Assembly: GCA_014058105.1 (NCBI GenBank)
Contig: JACGCM010002205.1
Location: 62,001-126,000 of the forward strand
Direction: 5' to 3'
Source of the DNA: Kingdonia uniflora
Lineage: Eukaryota; Streptophyta; Magnoliopsida; Ranunculales; Circaeasteraceae
DNA: 64,000 nucleotides
The notes below the pieces were generated by a model that saw only the letters and a list, made by a program, of their open reading frames with translations, was not told the origin of the DNA and did no database searches. Shown here piece after piece: positions 1 through 10,556 of this stretch (its first letter is position 1; every line of letters starts with the position of its first letter). A program made the position numbers and the translations under genes.

Positions 1-220
1 TTGTGCATCAGGGATGCTACGAATATCATTGGCACGACCAACATGATAAAGCACATTAAGTACGTCACGCTATTACTTCCTAATGGTATGATTCGCGGTA
101 TCTAGTTTGCTTTATACACTAGTAAATCCAGCTAAATTTTACTGAGTTTTAGGGAAATACGTGATAATGCTTATCATGTAAAGAATATCGGAGAAAAATG
201 ACAAACAAGGTTTTGTGCAT
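1..220 (+). pseudogene. Copia element (outer copy), protease/gag-pre-integrase remnant
   Basis: This is the left, in-window end of a decayed Copia retrotransposon. The forward translation contains LLLPNGMIRG, LYTSKSS and an 'LLSFREIRDNAYHVKN' stretch, which match the region between retropepsin and integrase in plant Copia polyproteins. Stops interrupt it. It is cut at 220/221 by a younger Copia insertion, and the same element resumes after 2,909. Its 5' LTR and gag must lie left of the window. The assignment rests on remembered family resemblance. Confidence 0.55.
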
Positions 221-807
221 TATTAGGTTACGGCTCAAAACATACGAAGTCGTTCGAACGAGTCATAAAGTCGTTTGAGCGAAAAAGGTTTTCGTTAAAG
301 TCGTTCGAACAGGACTTAGGTCGTTCGAACGAAAACCGTGTTGTTTGTTTTGTAAGTTTGTTTTTGAAGGGGATATATTCCAAGGCGATGGTTTATCTTA
401 TGATGCGTACTTCCCTGATGACCTAATAAAAAGTCTATAAATATAGAGTGTGAGTTAAAAGCCTTCGTATTGTGAGAAAAAAGTTAGAGAGAGAAAAAGG
501 AGAAATCTAGCATTTTAGTCTGGAGAGATTTTTTGGGCTTTCTTTCTAAGGTTTCTTGCTGGGGATTATCTTTAAGGGTAGAGGTAAGATAGTGTGATCT
601 CTAGAACTTCTTATAACCCTAATTGATAATAGATTTGTCATGCTTGTCGGGGATGGTTTTGATCATTTTGGGTTTCCACATAAATTTAAACCTTGTGAAT
701 ATGTTTATTTCTTTGATTAAATTCTCTGTGGATAGAATTAGATCTTTAGTTCTTGCTCAATCATATTGTGCTTCTGCGTTGCGATTTGCCCCCTTTGTTT
801 CTTAACA
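221..807 (+). repeat. 5' LTR of inner Copia element
   Basis: It aligns along its full length with 2,323-2,909. It begins with a decayed TG (tattagg) and ends in taaca. The U3 part carries four tcgttcgaacga-like palindromes (about 247-335). A TATA-like ctataaatata lies near 436 and leads into the presumed transcript. Confidence 0.85.
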
Positions 808-809
808 AT

Positions 810-821
810 TGGTATCAGAGC
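810..821 (+). other. Primer-binding site, initiator Met tRNA
   Basis: tggtatcagagc, the standard plant Copia primer site complementary to the 3' end of initiator tRNA-Met, starts two bases after the 5' LTR end. Confidence 0.9.
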
Positions 822-848
822 GAGGTTTAGGGCAAGTAGAGAAGCAAG

Positions 849-1532
849 ATGGGAGGATCTAAGTACTCTAACGCGATCAAATTTGATGTAGAGAAGTTTG
901 ATGAGAAGATTAATTTTGGATTATGGCAAATACAAGTCCAAGATATCTTGATTCAATACGGGTTACGCAAGACACTGAAAGGGAAGCATATACCTAAAAC
1001 TTCGGTTGAAGATATAACGGCCCAAAAAGCAGACTACGATGAAGAAGACTGGGAAGCTCTTGATTCAAGGGCTACGAGCGGGATTCACATTTTTCTCGCT
1101 AAAAACATTTTAGCAAACGTGGTTGGAGAGAAGACCTCAAAGGGTCTTTGGGAAAAGCTTGAAAATTTTTACCAAACAAAGAGTCTTTCGAATCGGGTAT
1201 ACCTCAAAGAACGACTTCATATGCTTCAGTTGGATGAGGGTACGAGTGTTGGTGATCACCTAGGTTCTTTGAACGGGATCGTTTTGGAATTGGAATCGAT
1301 CGAAGTTAAAGTTGAGGATGAAGATAAGGCGCTTCAACTCATATGGTCCCTTCCTTCTACCTTCAAGCATCTTCAAACTACGTTGATGTATGAGAAGAAA
1401 ACTTTGAGTTTTGAGGAGGTTACAAGTACGTTTCTTTTCAAGGAGAGAAGGCTTAAGGGTAGTGAATCCTCTGTAGAAAATTTAATGATGGTGGCTAATG
1501 GGAAGAGAAACTTTAATAAGTTTAGAAAATGA
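849..1532 (+). CDS. Copia gag polyprotein (Retrotran_gag_2/UBN2 type)
   Basis: Open frame of 227 codons with an ATG 28 bases after the primer-binding site. It encodes a Copia capsid-type protein. Visible family features are the N-terminal 'FDGxNFxxWxxxV' region (here FDEKINFGLWQIQVQDIL), the central 'LWEKLENFYQTKSLSNR' block, and 'LPSTFKHLQTTL' near residue 175. The frame closes at a TGA just before a decayed zinc knuckle (1,534-1,590, CWGYGQSGHYRSDC), whose second Cys is Tyr. In an intact element the frame would continue into pol, so the stop makes this a stand-alone gag. Confidence 0.8.
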   Translation: MGGSKYSNAIKFDVEKFDEKINFGLWQIQVQDILIQYGLRKTLKGKHIPKTSVEDITAQKADYDEEDWEALDSRATSGIHIFLAKNILANVVGEKTSKGLWEKLENFYQTKSLSNRVYLKERLHMLQLDEGTSVGDHLGSLNGIVLELESIEVKVEDEDKALQLIWSLPSTFKHLQTTLMYEKKTLSFEEVTSTFLFKERRLKGSESSVENLMMVANGKRNFNKFRK

Positions 1533-1679
1533 ACTTGTTGGGGCTATGGTCAATCGGGTCATTATAGATCGGATTGCAAAGTTGAGAAAGGTAAATGAGT
1601 AAGTTAAGCAAAGGGCTCCAAAAGTAACGCAAACAAACTGACAACAGTTACTGGTATTGATGGTGACGAGGCGCTCCTC

Positions 1680-1961
1680 ATGGTGGTCACTAATAGTTCT
1701 CGCCATGATATAGGATGGGTGTTTGATAGTAGGGCTGCATTTCATGTATGCACACACAAAGCATGGCTTGACAAATATGCAAGGTATAAGGGTAATAAGT
1801 TTCTGTCGACGAGCGATGGCTCTCGAAGGTCGATTTTAGGAGTTAGTAATTTATGTGGGAGGATGTTCGATGAACGCATCGTAGTCCTTCATGATGTTCG
1901 ACATGTACCAAATATGACTTATAATCTAATTTTACTTTCCAAATTAGATAATGAAGGTTAA
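1680..1961 (+). pseudogene. Copia protease-region fragment
   Basis: The translation carries 'GWVFDSRAAFHVC' in place of the retropepsin W-(I/V)-x-D-S-G-A-(S/T)-x-H motif; the active-site Gly is Arg. It ends in 'LHDVRHVPNMTYNLILLSKL', the conserved segment downstream of protease in Copia. Homology continues in a broken frame to about 2,210, then the coding region stops short of integrase and the 3' purine tract follows. Confidence 0.7.
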
Positions 1962-2322
1962 AATTACTCCGGGCGAGGTGGAGTAATGAAAGTTTATTAA
2001 AAGTCTTCTTTGATCATGAAGGGAGTTTTAAGCGGGAACTGGTATGCATTGGTTGCTAAATTAGTGAGTGGAGATGTGAAGGTTGCATGTACCAATAGAG
2101 CTATGGAGAGCTATTGAGATTTCTCGAAAAGGGAATTTAGTTTAAGATGGAGAAATGACACAGTCTACAAAGCTGATCAGAAAGTGGGTTCCGATTGGTG
2201 GGTATAGGAAAAATCTAAACTCAGGTAATTCTCTTAATTGAAAAGTTGCCTATAGGGGCAACGCGACAAGGATACACGACGAATGCAGCGGAAGAAATAA
2301 TTTTTTTCGCCGAGGTGGAGAT

Positions 2323-2909
2323 TGTTAAGGTACGACTCAAAACAGACGAAGTCGTTCAAACGAGTCATAAAGTCGTTCGAACAAAAAAGGTTTTCGTTGA
2401 CGTCGTTCGAATGAGACTTAGGTCGTTCGAACGAAAGACGCATTGTTTGTTTTGTAAGTTCATTTTTGAAGGAGATATATTCCAAGGCGATGGTTTCTCT
2501 CGTGATGCGTACCTCACTGATGACCTAATAAAAAGTCTATAAATATAGAGTATGTGTTAAAAACCTTCGTATTATGCGAAAAGAGTTAGAGAGAGAAAAT
2601 GGAAAAATCTAGGGTTTTACTCTAAAAAGATTTCTTGGGTTTTCTTTCTAGGGTTTCTTACTGGAGATTATCTCTAAGGGTAGAGGTGAGATAGAGTGAT
2701 CTCTAGAACTTCTTGTAACTCTAATTGATAATAGATTCGTCGTGCTTGTCGGGGGTGATTTTGATCATTTTGGGTTTCTACCTAAATTTAAACCTTGTGT
2801 AGGTGTTTATTGTTTTGATTGAATTCTCTGTGATTAAAATTAGATCTTCAATTTTTGCTCAATCATATTGTGCTTTCGCATTGCGATTTGCCCCCTTTAT
2901 TTACTAACA
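2323..2909 (+). repeat. 3' LTR of inner Copia element
   Basis: It begins TGTTAAGG directly after the purine tract and ends ttactaaca. It is the partner of 221-807 with the same length and many point differences, so the insertion is not recent. The palindromic tcgttcgaac copies are kept at about 2,350-2,435. Confidence 0.85.
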
Positions 2910-5900
2910 TACATTCTCTCCATGTCTAAAGGTTAGATCACGTTATTGAAACTATTTCCAATATACTCTTCCAGGCTAGGATAGTGAGGAGAATTATCGG
3001 GAATGTCTTGACTTTCCTTAAAATGAGAGAAGATCCAAAGAGTGTAGGTGTAACGATTACTTTCAAGGAAAGTCTATTATTCATTTTAGTATGACCAAGG
3101 TAGAGTGTGAGCTTCAAGCTTTGCCCCAAATGTATCCATGGAGACACATGTGGACCTATCCATCTATATAGAGGTCCGTATTTATTGTTATAATAGATGC
3201 ATCTTGAAGATGGTCTTACGTTTGCCAGTTATTAATAACTAGGAATGCAACGTTAGCACGACTTCTCAATTAGATTATATGATCGCAGGCTCAGTTCCTG
3301 GATTAACTGATCAAGTCAATCGATGTGACTTGATAGGGGCTTGCGAGTTCGACTCACAGGCTTTTGATGATTATTTTACTGTTAAATGGGATAGACGATT
3401 AAGCATCGTGAGTACCTCATACAATACCCAACTTGGGATTGACGGAGAACCTAATTAAGCAATTTTATATAATCGGTAGGGAATTGTTATTACGATCACA
3501 GCTTTCGGCTAGTGTGTGGGATATGTATTTTTGCTCCCACAACATTGATTAGGGATCATCCCATATTAAATCATCAAATCTTTCCCAAACCAAATAGTAA
3601 CTGGGTCGAAGCCCGGTATCGCCCATCGACAAACATTTAAATAGTCTGTACAAGTGCCAATCGCACTACCACACCGTACAATGATGGGACCCTCAACGTC
3701 GACATGGTATTATGTGGGTTATGATTTACATTTATCACTAGATATTTGAAACCCACTGGCGACGTATATACTGCAGGGCAGATTGCCACTTTGATGAGAT
3801 ATTATTTCCAGTATTTGGGGGAAATATGATAGTCAATGTTGGGAATGTTTTCAAGATTAGTTAGAAATACCATCGTTGTCTCATCTAGATCCTTTTACAT
3901 AAGTTTAGTGATAATAATGTTTAACGGATTATAAACTTGTAATAGGTCACAAATGAATTGCTAGACACATTCATAGGAACTGTTGAAGTATCGTAGGTAT
4001 ATGTACCTACAAGTAATGCACCTACACAACTGAACATTCTGGGGGAATTAGTACCGCAAAATGAATCTGAGGCTCGTGCTTAGTGCGGAGTACCGTTGGA
4101 AGAAAATATTATGAGTCGCGGAGTTGTAGAATAAGGGATTAATATGACTAATGGTGTAGTCAGTTCATCGATGATGGAACCACCCATCGACGAGGCAATA
4201 GTAGCTACGCGACCAGTCGATCTATTAAATATTTGTAATGGCACAACGTAGGATCGTTCAGTAGAGATTTGTCGACAAGGTATTCATATTTGCTATTGTG
4301 CTCGCCATCAAGGATCAGATTCAAAACTACTTATTGTAAATGACTGTGTGCTATTGTGCATTGGACAAAGGAGGTATTTGGAATCAAAGTGGAGCTCAGC
4401 TTGCTAGCATAATGTGAGGTAATACCATAGAGCTTGTTGGTTACAAATGATAATGGTACGTAAACATAATTAACTCAGAGAGATAATTAGGTTAAGACAA
4501 GCTTAGTTGCCCATGAATTCTTTAAGAGATCTGGCATCGATTGTAATGAGACCTATCATCCGATTATGAACGCTATAACATTTTGGTACTGATTAGTCTG
4601 TTAAGTTGTCGAAGATAAGCTAGACATGCGCCTTATGTAATTACCACGTATCTATATGGGAAACTAGGTATGGATATTTACATGAAGCCACCCAGGGAGG
4701 TGTATGCTTCTAGAAGCAGTTAAGCCCAACGCACATGAGGTGCGTACGTAATTAAACTATAATAGTTATTGTTAACTTGAAGCAATCAGGGCCCATGTGA
4801 CATAGTAAGTTGACTGAGTATTTGAAGGTCGAGGACTTTGCAAATAGTCTTATCTATCCATGAGTTCTCATTAAGAACACAAATATTAGCTTAAGTCATC
4901 ATCACAGTGTACTAACTTATTTGGATATCATTAGAACTCCGGGGGAGATCGCGAGAGTCGCCGAATATCTTAGGAAAGAATTTAAAATAAAAGACCTTGG
5001 GAAATCTAGTATTGTCTCGATTTGCCGATCGAACATCTTAGTAGTGGTATATTCGTACATTAAGCAATATATATCGAAAAAGTTATCTAACACTTTGGTA
5101 CGGATGCAGTACACGGTGCTAAGTCATTTATTGTACGTCCATCACTTAGATGTTGATAACGACATCTTCCGCCATCCTAATAAGAGGAGAAACTCTTAGG
5201 CCGTGACGTCATAGCTAGAAGGTGATTTGCTATAGTTAGCTAGGTATACTAGACCCGATGACTCATTTACAGTGAACTGTTTGGCTTGTCGTAGTTTTGT
5301 TCCTACCTAAAGGCACTGGAAGGAGATCAATCACATTATGAGGTATCTGATCGATACGAAAGACTGAGGCCTATTCGACCCAAAAATGGTAAGCATAAAA
5401 TTATAGGGTACGCTGATATAGAATATTTATCAGACCTACATAGAGGCTATTATCAAATGGATTATGTGTTTATGTACGGGGATACAATAAACTTTTAGAG
5501 ATCGATGAAGCAGACGCGTTAATTATTACATCTTCGTACCACAAGGAAATTTTCGCACTTCATGAAACTGGTAGAGAATGATGGTTGCGCTCCAAGATAC
5601 ATCACATCAAATGAAGTTGTGGCATGTTCTATCCAAGATAAAACATCGACTCTGTATGAAGATAACTCAGCTTGCATCATTCAAGTCACTGGCAATTTTA
5701 TCAATGACGATAGAATGAAGCACATTTCGCAAAAGTCCTTTCATACTTATAAATTACAGAAGGCAAATGAGATTGACGTTATTCAAGACATTTCAGAAGA
5801 CAACTTTGTAAACCTATTCACGAAGACTTTTACACCACTTACGTTCAAGTTGCTAGTACACGGAATCGGCATACAAAAGTTTTTATTCACCATTATCTCG

Positions 5901-6167
5901 GGGAGATACATCTCAGAGAGAGATCTCGGGGGAGATCGACGTCAGGAGGAGTAGTCCTGACCTGACTTGGACACATGCGTATTGTATTTTTTTTCTTTCT
6001 GATAGTACAATTTTTATCCTAGGAGGTTTTACTGACTAGAGGTTTTGATGAGTCAACGTATACGCGTCCACAACCCATACAGGGCATATGATTATATTCT
6101 TTCCTATCATAACTTTTTGCCCAAAAGGGTTTTGTTAGGTAAAGGTTTTGACACCCCCAAGGGGGAG
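2910..6167 (+). pseudogene. Copia pol remnant (integrase, reverse transcriptase, RNase H) of the outer element
   Basis: Continuation of the Copia element interrupted at 220. The frame is broken by many stops and shifts, but landmarks appear in order. The integrase C-terminal region lies at about 3,480-3,840 (GPQRRHGI, then ADCHFDE). Reverse transcriptase lies at about 4,500-5,200 (ETYHPIMNAITF; DMRLM; KEFKIKDLGK at 4,972-5,001; LDVDNDIFRHP). Between RT and RNase H come 'RHWKEINHIMRYL' (about 5,310) and decayed 'WRSMKQ'. RNase H lies at 5,562-5,880 (LYEDNSACI; DRMKHIS; FVNLFTKT). The element is dead. The gene order fits Copia, and the motifs are remembered rather than searched. Confidence 0.75.
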
Positions 6168-6380
6168 TTTTAGGAGTTGGATCTGACCCAAGGTAGGAAC
6201 CTAGTGTACCTAACTGGGTTGGGGTGTCCTACTGGACTCCTAGCAAGCCTATATAACATTAGGGGTTTATGAGGAGAGTTAGAGAGAAAGTATATAACCC
6301 TATTAAGGGTTCAATATGTGTAACTACTAAAAATCACAAACAACCTATCAATAATAACTCTATACTTTTCTCTTATATTA
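6168..6380 (+). repeat. 3' LTR of the outer Copia element
   Basis: It starts after the polypurine tract caagggggag (6,158-6,167), the usual end of this Copia clade's non-coding tail. It contains a TATA-like cctatataac near 6,247. It is short (about 210 bp) and its right end is uncertain, because the partner LTR lies outside the window. Confidence 0.55.
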
Positions 6381-7006
6381 TGTGTGTATATGATTGTTTA
6401 GTAGAATAGATTATTATCCAACAAATAAAAGAAAAAGTTTTGTTCAATTTAAATATTTTAGAAGTCAAAGAGTCATCCTTACTCATAGTCATAGTTCTCC
6501 TTCTAACAATAATAGAAACCAAAACTACGTTTTCAAAGTGGCCAACAAAGAGGTAAAAGAACAATTGCTTTGAAAAGAAAATTCACAATCTAAAAACCTA
6601 TCACATTTTAATACTAAAGTTCGTTATGGTAAACACCACAATCATTTCTTCCCCATTTAAGTTTGATGTTTTTTTTTTTTTATTTAATTTATATTTGATC
6701 CTATAAACATTAATCTTGTAATAGGTAGTATGAATCACATAATTTTTTGGCGAATCCCTTCAAGAATATGAGTCATTTTCCAATGCCCAATATTTTTGTA
6801 AGCCACAAAGTACTCAAGGAGCATGATAAAATCATTTTTTATCAATCCAAAGAAAAAGTAACCAAAAACCGTTATGATGCGATGTGTGGATTTTGCTTAA
6901 GTAGTGTTGAGGGGAGGTCAGAAAAACTTAAAGGGAAAAAAAATTGGCCTGGGAAAGTAACTGTTAAGGAAAAAACTGCTTAGTAAAAAAAAATGAAAAT
7001 GCATGC

Positions 7007-7058
7007 TTTTTGGCATGCCATTTGGGTTTGGCACGCCATGGCTTGGCATGCCAAAAAA
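7007..7058. repeat. Cluster of TGGCATGCCA palindromes
   Basis: tttttggcatgcca at the left and ttggcatgccaaaaa at the right are inverted copies. A related ggcacgccatggc sits between them, so the stretch could form a hairpin or cruciform. This may be the core of a small foldback element. No target duplication was identified. Confidence 0.6.
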
Positions 7059-7082
7059 ATGCGTGCCAGGTACTTACATTTA

Positions 7083-7255
7083 AGAGAGAGAAAGATAGAG
7101 GAGAAAAAAATGAAACCAATGAAAGAAAAAAACGCGTGGCAAAAGAGGAGAGAAAGATAAAAAAAAACGAATGAAAAAAAAAAACGCGTGGCAAGTAAGG
7201 AGAGAGAGATAAAGGATAGAAAAAAAAAACCAAGAAAAAAAAGAGGAAATTTTTA
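7083..7255 (+). repeat. Purine-rich imperfect tandem repeat
   Basis: About three diverged units of 50-60 bp, each made of a gagagaaagata-type stretch, an A-rich run and (in two units) acgcgtggcaa. Almost all bases are A or G on the plus strand. Confidence 0.6.
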
Positions 7256-8388
7256 TATTGGACCAAAAACACATCATAAATTACATTTGATACCTCATAC
7301 TTCTAAAAACTATTATAGTACCCTATTTTTAAATTATCATTTCATGTAGTACCATGAAATCTATAAATCCCAATATTTCCCCTATATTTCAATTGTTAAC
7401 TTACTATAACTAGAGGTTAAAGAGATATTTTAGCCTTAATGTCCCACATTTTATGGATTAAAAATAAGCTTCAATTTGATTTTGCATCGGGCTGACAACC
7501 TCGACTAAAACTTGAGTCTTTTAGCATCAAACCAAGAGATTACTTTCTTAGATTGAAGCAAAATGCGAAAACAATAATAATGACTCTTTCTCCGAAGTCT
7601 TTGATAAATAGAGTATGAGTTTCTAACTAAGTGATATGGATGAGTTGGGCGACTTCCCCTGTATGTGTATATATGTAGGGTAAACTAGGATTAGGTCGTT
7701 ACCCCTGCAACATCGTCTTTCATGAAGTTCAATCAAGTCATTATGTTTAAAACAACCCACTTTAGCAGCAAATTTGTTCTTAAAGGGGTCACTAAAGGGA
7801 TCAATTGGATTGATTTTACCAAACTTAATTTGTGGCGATGACTTCTTTCCTAATTCCTAGATGTAAATGGCCCCATTATCTTGACATATTTCTTACTTTA
7901 TCACTTAAGGGAGAAATCCAAATATCTTAAACTTCCATCTGTGATGTGCATTGCCGCAACCTTTCGAGGCCAAAAAGCATACATACATGAATGACTCGAG
8001 GTCATTATTTGCTGCGATAAGGACTAGTAGAACCCAGTTACAAGTACTGCAAGTTACCAAAAACTAAAATATAGAGTAATTTGGTCGAAAAAAACATTAG
8101 GGTAGTGAATGCAATGTAAGTTGAAGAATAGGGTCTACACATTGTTTTTCAAATTCCAAGGTACTATATGTAATTTTTGGAGTACTTCCCGCCATGTATA
8201 GACATTTCCTCTAAAAATAACATGTGGCAAATGAGAAGGAAAGAAAAATTAAAAAACCATGCCATGGTCTTCTCATCTTCTCTTTGTTGTGGCACTTATA
8301 ATTAATCTAGTCTCAGCCCTTAAAACTGTTGTGACAAAGTGTTTACCACGGCATGAATAAAATAATAGACGACTCTGGGTCTCTGGAC

Positions 8389-9039
8389 CCTTGTTAGTAC
8401 TTCAGAATTTGGGATTTATACGGTTCGACAATAATGCGGGTTTTATTCGTTTTCCAATCTTTTTAATTTGGTCAATAAATCGCAAAACGGGAACGATACG
8501 TATGATGAAAAATCCGAAGCGTTTAGTTTCAATTATTCGGGGGTTAAAAATACGATAAATGTATACATGTGTATATGAATTTTTACCTTTTACCATAAAA
8601 TAAACACAAGTTTTAAGTTATATCTTGAACGGCAAGTGATAAATTTTAATTCCAACCCACTATTTATTCTTATTTACCGCAATTATTAACGAACCTCACT
8701 TGAATAACCTCGAATAATAGTACTGTCCTGTGTGTTTTCATTAATTAATATTTATCATTTATAAACCATGTGAAAATATTTATTTTTTCTTAAAGTTTTC
8801 ATTAATAAATCAATACAGCCTCCTAGTTTCTGTAAAAAAATTAATTTATTTCCCTTTAATATTGGAGTATTTTTGGAAAAGTTTTTTTGAAAAATGAAAA
8901 ATTCGTATTTTAAACGTTTTGACTTTAAAATTCATGTTTGGAATAATTTCTGAAAAATATTGTCATTTTAATTCGATTCATCAATAAAATGGAAAATTCG
9001 CGAATTAAACGGGAATAATTCGACGAATTGCTAACAAGG
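8389..9039. mobile_element. hAT-like non-autonomous element
   Basis: The ends are inverted: ccttgttag on the left and ctaacaagg on the right. They are flanked by ctctggac (8,381-8,388) and ctctgaac (9,040-9,047), a 7/8 match that fits an 8-bp hAT target duplication. The interior is AT-rich with scattered cgggaataattcg-type motifs and no coding capacity. Confidence 0.6.
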
Positions 9040-9180
9040 CTCTGAACCAACCCCCAGGGTCATCCGAAACCACTTAAGTCATCTCTCGACCCTATTACTG
9101 TGGGTTGAGAATAACATTTTGAGGGTCGCAACGTTGGGTCAGATGGTTTTGAACGCGAGATCTTGAAAACTAACGGCTAA

Positions 9181-9647
9181 GAACATCTCCTAAAGTGCTT
9201 CACTGACTTGCTTTTCAAGGTGCCACGTAGGCTTTTCGAGCTCCAACAACACCTCATTGACTTGGTTTTTTAACTAAAAAAGAAAGGTTGAGTGTTGTTG
9301 TTCAAGGCTCAACCTTGCTTTCTTACGTCGCGATTGGGAGCCCAAATGTTGGGCATCTGTTTGTTTTATAATCGGGCGCCTAAGCTTTGGGCGCCTAAGC
9401 TTTGGGCGCCTAATTATTTTTATTTTTATTTTATTTTTTTTCACAAAAAATTCAAATCGGACGCCTAATAGTTAGGAGCCTGATAAATAAAAAATATATA
9501 AAAAAAATCAAATGAAATGGGCACCCAACAGTTAGGCGCTTATAAAAAAAAACAAGTGAGGTAATGTTGAAAAAAATAGAACCTCACTCACTTGGATTTG
9601 GCTTTATTTTTTTCAACCAAGTGAGTGAGACACTTTAGGAGATGCTT
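9181..9647. mobile_element. PIF/Harbinger-type MITE, copy 1
   Basis: The terminal inverted repeats are gaacatctcctaaagtg and cactttaggagatgctt, with a TAA duplication on both sides (9,178-9,180 and 9,648-9,650). The interior is non-coding and holds a gggcgcctaagcttt tandem (about 9,373-9,412). It is related in reverse orientation to the element at 44,971-45,285; shared landmarks are gcgattggg, atctgtttgttt and the aaccttg-type stem. Confidence 0.75.
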
Positions 9648-10556
9648 TAACAGAAAAGACTATACGTATATTGTCCACTGGAATGTCCTGATCCGGGCAT
9701 CATCATTTTACTAAAATGCTCACTAGTTATACTAAAATATTCATGCGAAGTAGTGCCTTCAAAAGTCTACTCTTATCATTTAGAAAGATTAGATAAAAAC
9801 TGAAAGTCGTATTTTAGAAGGATGAGACGTTTTGTTTAAGGTTGCGAAACAATCAAATAGAAATGGTAATCACAAAGGTTGATCAGAACAATCATTTACG
9901 GCTTAGTGGCAGCTATTTGGGCGCGATGAGTTCATTTCAAGAGATTTATGCAAAACAGATCCTTCTTTATGTTGATTAGGTTAGTAAGAACTGAATGATG
10001 CAAAATGGGCATTTCTTTCAAGAGAAAGCAATAAGTCGATGTTTTGGGCCTATGAAAGACAAATAATGAATATGAAAAAAATGACGTATCTGTTGTCTTG
10101 GAGAATGTCAAAACAAATTGAGGTATTTGGCAAACAGCAACAACACATCTTAAAACCAAATTTGTGTTAGAAGTTTTGTCCCAAAGTAAATACAGAGAGA
10201 GAAAAAGAAGTTGTATCCGAATTATTCAAAGGTTAATCCAGTAGCTGTGGTGATGAGCAATTCAGGTCTGAAGTTGATAAAAGCAATTCTTTAGATGAAA
10301 GTTGTAGGTCCCAGTGAGAAAAAGTCAATGCTCATAAACATAAATTATGTTTACACTAGGAGTAGGGTAACAAAATCCCTAAATTGAAGTTATGAGAACA
10401 GATGAGAGACAAGGAAGGAAGGAAGGTTTAATGTGTGTGTGGTTGTTACATCTACAGGAGATCTACTCTTGAAGGTGAGACTTTTAGTTTTGTAGATCTG
10501 TTGGATACTTGTGTTTACAATTTAGAGCTCTCAGATTCATTGCAAGACAAGACCTC
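9648..10556. other. Upstream region of the sulfurase-like gene
   Basis: No coding frame is supported. The stretch just before the ATG is presumably promoter and 5' UTR (gt-rich at 10,430-10,445). I cannot place a TATA box or transcription start with confidence. Confidence 0.4.

Larger units (their letters stand above)
221..2909 (+). mobile_element. Gag-only (non-autonomous) Copia LTR retrotransposon
   Basis: Two direct repeats of equal length (587 bp) flank a 1.5-kb interior. An initiator-Met primer-binding site follows the 5' LTR, and a purine tract (aggtggagat) precedes the 3' LTR. The interior holds a gag ORF and a short protease-region fragment, with no integrase, reverse transcriptase or RNase H. 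The flanking pentamers tgcat (216-220) and tacat (2,910-2,914) look like a mutated 5-bp target duplication. The element sits inside an older Copia copy. It would need pol supplied in trans to move. Confidence 0.85.
6381..8388. other. Intergenic AT-rich DNA without a gene
   Basis: No open frame here resembles a known protein. The longer frames are low-complexity shadows, for example a Phe-rich minus-strand frame over the purine tract. A palindrome cluster and a purine-rich tandem tract are listed separately. Confidence 0.6.

Noticed and set aside
6964..7277. Phe/Ser-rich minus-strand frames
   Set aside because: They are only the complement of a purine-rich tandem tract.
10509..10556. Upstream extension of the sulfurase-like ORF by 16 codons
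   Set aside because: It begins with TTG, and the family N-terminus MHLSLWKP starts at the ATG at 10,557.
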